Of a stretch of 5,343 bases of DNA, positions 4,135 through 5,343 are shown one piece after another. The notes beneath the pieces were generated by a model. That model was not told the origin of the DNA and did no database searches. It was given only the letters and a program-made list of their open reading frames with translations. This DNA comes from an uncultured beta proteobacterium (GTDB lineage: Bacteria; Pseudomonadota; Gammaproteobacteria; Burkholderiales; Burkholderiaceae_C). The stretch is from positions 1-5,343 of the forward strand of contig CAJASG010000359.1 of NCBI GenBank assembly GCA_903944555.1, read 5' to 3'. Positions within the stretch are counted from its first letter, which is position 1, and every line of letters begins with the position of its first letter. A program made the position numbers and the translations under genes.

Positions 4135-5109
4135 TTAGTTCACCATCACCAGCTTGCCCATGACGCCGCGTGAACCCATGTGGGCGTAAGCGGCTTTCAG
4201 ATCGGCCATGGGCATGGTGCGGTCGATGATGGGTTTGATCTTGCCCTGGCCGTACCACTGGGCCAGCTCCATCATCATGGCAGCGTTGGCTTTGGGCTCG
4301 CGCTTGGCGAAGTCACCCCAGAACACACCCACAATAGAGGCCCCTTTGAGCAATGCTAGGTTAAAGGGCAGGGCGGGAATGGGGCCGGAGGCAAAGCCCA
4401 CCACCAAGTAGCGGCCGCGCCACGCAATGGAGCGGAAGGCTGGCTCGGCAAAATCGCCACCGACCGGGTCATAAATGACGTCGGGGCCTTTGCCGTCGGT
4501 CAGGGCCTTGACGGCTTCCCGCAGGTTTTCAGTGCTGTAGTTGATGGTGGCGTCGGCACCTATCGATTTGCACAAGTCACACTTTTCTTGGGTCGACGCA
4601 GCAGCGATCACACGTGCGCCCATGGCCTTGGCTATTTGGATGGCCGAGGTGCCTACGCCGCCCGCAGCGCCCAGCACCAGCACTGTTTCGCCCGCTTTCA
4701 GTTGGGCGCGGTCGACCAGCGCGTGGTGCGAGGTGGCGTAGATCATGATGAAGGCGGCCGCGTCCACAAAAGGGAAATTGGCGGGCAGTGGCATGCACAG
4801 CGCCGCTGGTGCAATCGTGTGTGTGCCAAAGCCGCCGGTGCCGCTCAAGCAGGCGACGTGCTGGCCCACCTTCAGGTGGGTTACGCCTTCGCCCACGGCT
4901 TGCACTACGCCCGCGTATTCCGAGCCCGGCACAAACGGCAGCGGTGGCTTCATGTGGTACTTGTTTTGCACAATCAGGATGTCGGGGAAGTTCAGGCTGG
5001 CGGCCTTGATTTCCAGCAGCACTTCGCCGGCTTTGGGCGTGGGCGTGGGCAATTCTTTCCAGTTCAGGGCGTCAACGCCGGTGGGGTTTTCACAAAGCCA
5101 GGCATGCAT
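4135..5109 (-). CDS. NADPH:quinone oxidoreductase family protein (zinc-independent MDR), 324 aa
   Basis: This is a medium-chain dehydrogenase/reductase of the quinone oxidoreductase (QOR) branch, which reduces quinones or related enones with NADPH in the cytoplasm. The N-terminal GroES-like half shows the family signature ASLNFPDILIVQNKY (37-51), with Asn-Phe-Pro-Asp where zinc alcohol dehydrogenases have a zinc cysteine, and PFVPGSEYAGVV (58-69). The Rossmann half has the nucleotide motif GAAGGVGTSAIQIAKAMGA (147-165), then DVIYDPVGGD (210-219) and GRYLVVGFASG (232-242). Length is normal. The start ATG at 5107-5109 is chosen because GGAGA (5116-5120) lies 6 nt before it; a longer frame to 5211 would run into the upstream region and adds non-family sequence. 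The physiological substrate cannot be told from sequence. It is divergent from surE. Confidence 0.9.
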   Translation of the reverse strand: MHAWLCENPTGVDALNWKELPTPTPKAGEVLLEIKAASLNFPDILIVQNKYHMKPPLPFVPGSEYAGVVQAVGEGVTHLKVGQHVACLSGTGGFGTHTIAPAALCMPLPANFPFVDAAAFIMIYATSHHALVDRAQLKAGETVLVLGAAGGVGTSAIQIAKAMGARVIAAASTQEKCDLCKSIGADATINYSTENLREAVKALTDGKGPDVIYDPVGGDFAEPAFRSIAWRGRYLVVGFASGPIPALPFNLALLKGASIVGVFWGDFAKREPKANAAMMMELAQWYGQGKIKPIIDRTMPMADLKAAYAHMGSRGVMGKLVMVN

Positions 5110-5196
5110 GGGGAGTCTCCAAAAAATGTGGGTGAATGATAGAGCCGCACGTTGGCGAAAAATGTCTCTCGCGCGACCAGGCCTTGACCCCGCCCC

Positions 5197-5202
5197 TACA
5201 AT
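5197..5202 (+). promoter_or_regulatory. Possible -10 element of surE
   Basis: TACAAT matches the sigma-70 -10 consensus at five of six positions and lies 21 bp before the surE ATG. No good -35 is found 16-18 bp upstream (TTGACC at 5184-5189 is only 7 bp away). If used, the mRNA leader would be about 15 nt with no recognisable ribosome site. The call is tentative. Confidence 0.3.
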
Positions 5203-5223
5203 CGCCAGCAACTCTGACCGATT

Positions 5224-5343
5224 ATGAAAATCCTAATTTCCAACGACGATGGTTACCTGGCGCCCGGCATTGTGGCGCTGTACGAGGCGCTCAAAGATGT
5301 GGCCGAGGTGGAGGTGATTGCGCCCGAACAAAACAACAGCGCC
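5224..5343 (+). CDS. surE: 5'/3'-nucleotidase SurE, N-terminal 40 residues
   Basis: The frame opens [20 protein letters not shown] and continues to APEQNNSA at the window edge. This is the highly conserved start of SurE, a metal-dependent nucleoside 5'/3'-monophosphate phosphatase acting in the cytoplasm and linked to stationary-phase survival. The metal-binding aspartates Asp8 and Asp9 (NDDG) and Ser39 (NNS) are all at the family positions, which fixes the start at 5224. The remaining ligand, an asparagine near residue 90, is outside the window. In many proteobacteria surE is followed by pcm, nlpD and rpoS, which could lie to the right. No Shine-Dalgarno sequence is visible before the ATG. 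Confidence 0.95.
   Translation, partial: MKILISNDDGYLAPGIVALYEALKDVAEVEVIAPEQNNSA

Noticed and set aside
5184..5202. TTGACC and TACAAT as a surE promoter pair
   Set aside because: Only 7 bp separate them, so they cannot be a -35/-10 pair; only TACAAT is kept, tentatively.
4588..5227. Long plus-strand open frames opposite the oxidoreductase
   Set aside because: They are antisense shadows in GC-rich coding DNA. The minus strand carries all the MDR family motifs.

Overview
The window looks like a Burkholderiales chromosome, most likely Comamonadaceae (Rhodoferax/Polaromonas type). The inference rests on the right third: a PhaP-type phasin, a zinc-independent NADPH:quinone oxidoreductase and the start of surE, with GC-rich codon use in the oxidoreductase and surE. 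No rRNA, tRNA or CRISPR array is visible, so the assignment is by gene type only.

Layout. Positions 1 to about 3360 form an accessory block in which every supported gene is on the minus strand. From right to left it holds a fragment of an unknown gene (3253-3357), a PriCT_2/Toprim-type primase with a damaged C-terminus (2385-3260), a minus-strand terminator (2314-2333), an exported protein with a C-terminal SHOCT domain (1171-2145), a small unknown ORF (926-1114 or 926-1147), a strong minus-strand terminator (874-901), a repeat-rich non-coding stretch, and the N-terminal 143 residues of a tyrosine-recombinase integrase that runs off the left edge. Integrase plus primase in one orientation points to an integrated phage-like or satellite element that is now decayed. 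The middle of the block (about 650-2340) is visibly AT-richer than the host-like genes to the right. The SHOCT protein and the small ORF sit between the replication and integration genes, where such elements carry cargo.

The right part (about 3370-5343) is ordinary chromosome. The phasin gene (3450-3932, plus) has a palindromic TGC-rich site in its promoter region that resembles a PhaR operator, and a textbook terminator at 4030-4056. The oxidoreductase (4135-5109, minus) is divergent from surE (5224 onward, plus) across a 114-bp gap. The element appears to end within a few tens of bases of the phasin promoter, where the upstream gene fragment loses its 5' part.

The most useful observations are the probable frameshift at the end of the primase, the abrupt element/chromosome junction near 3360, the SHOCT-protein/small-ORF pair as unexplained cargo, and the clustered repeats and core-like inverted repeat upstream of the integrase.
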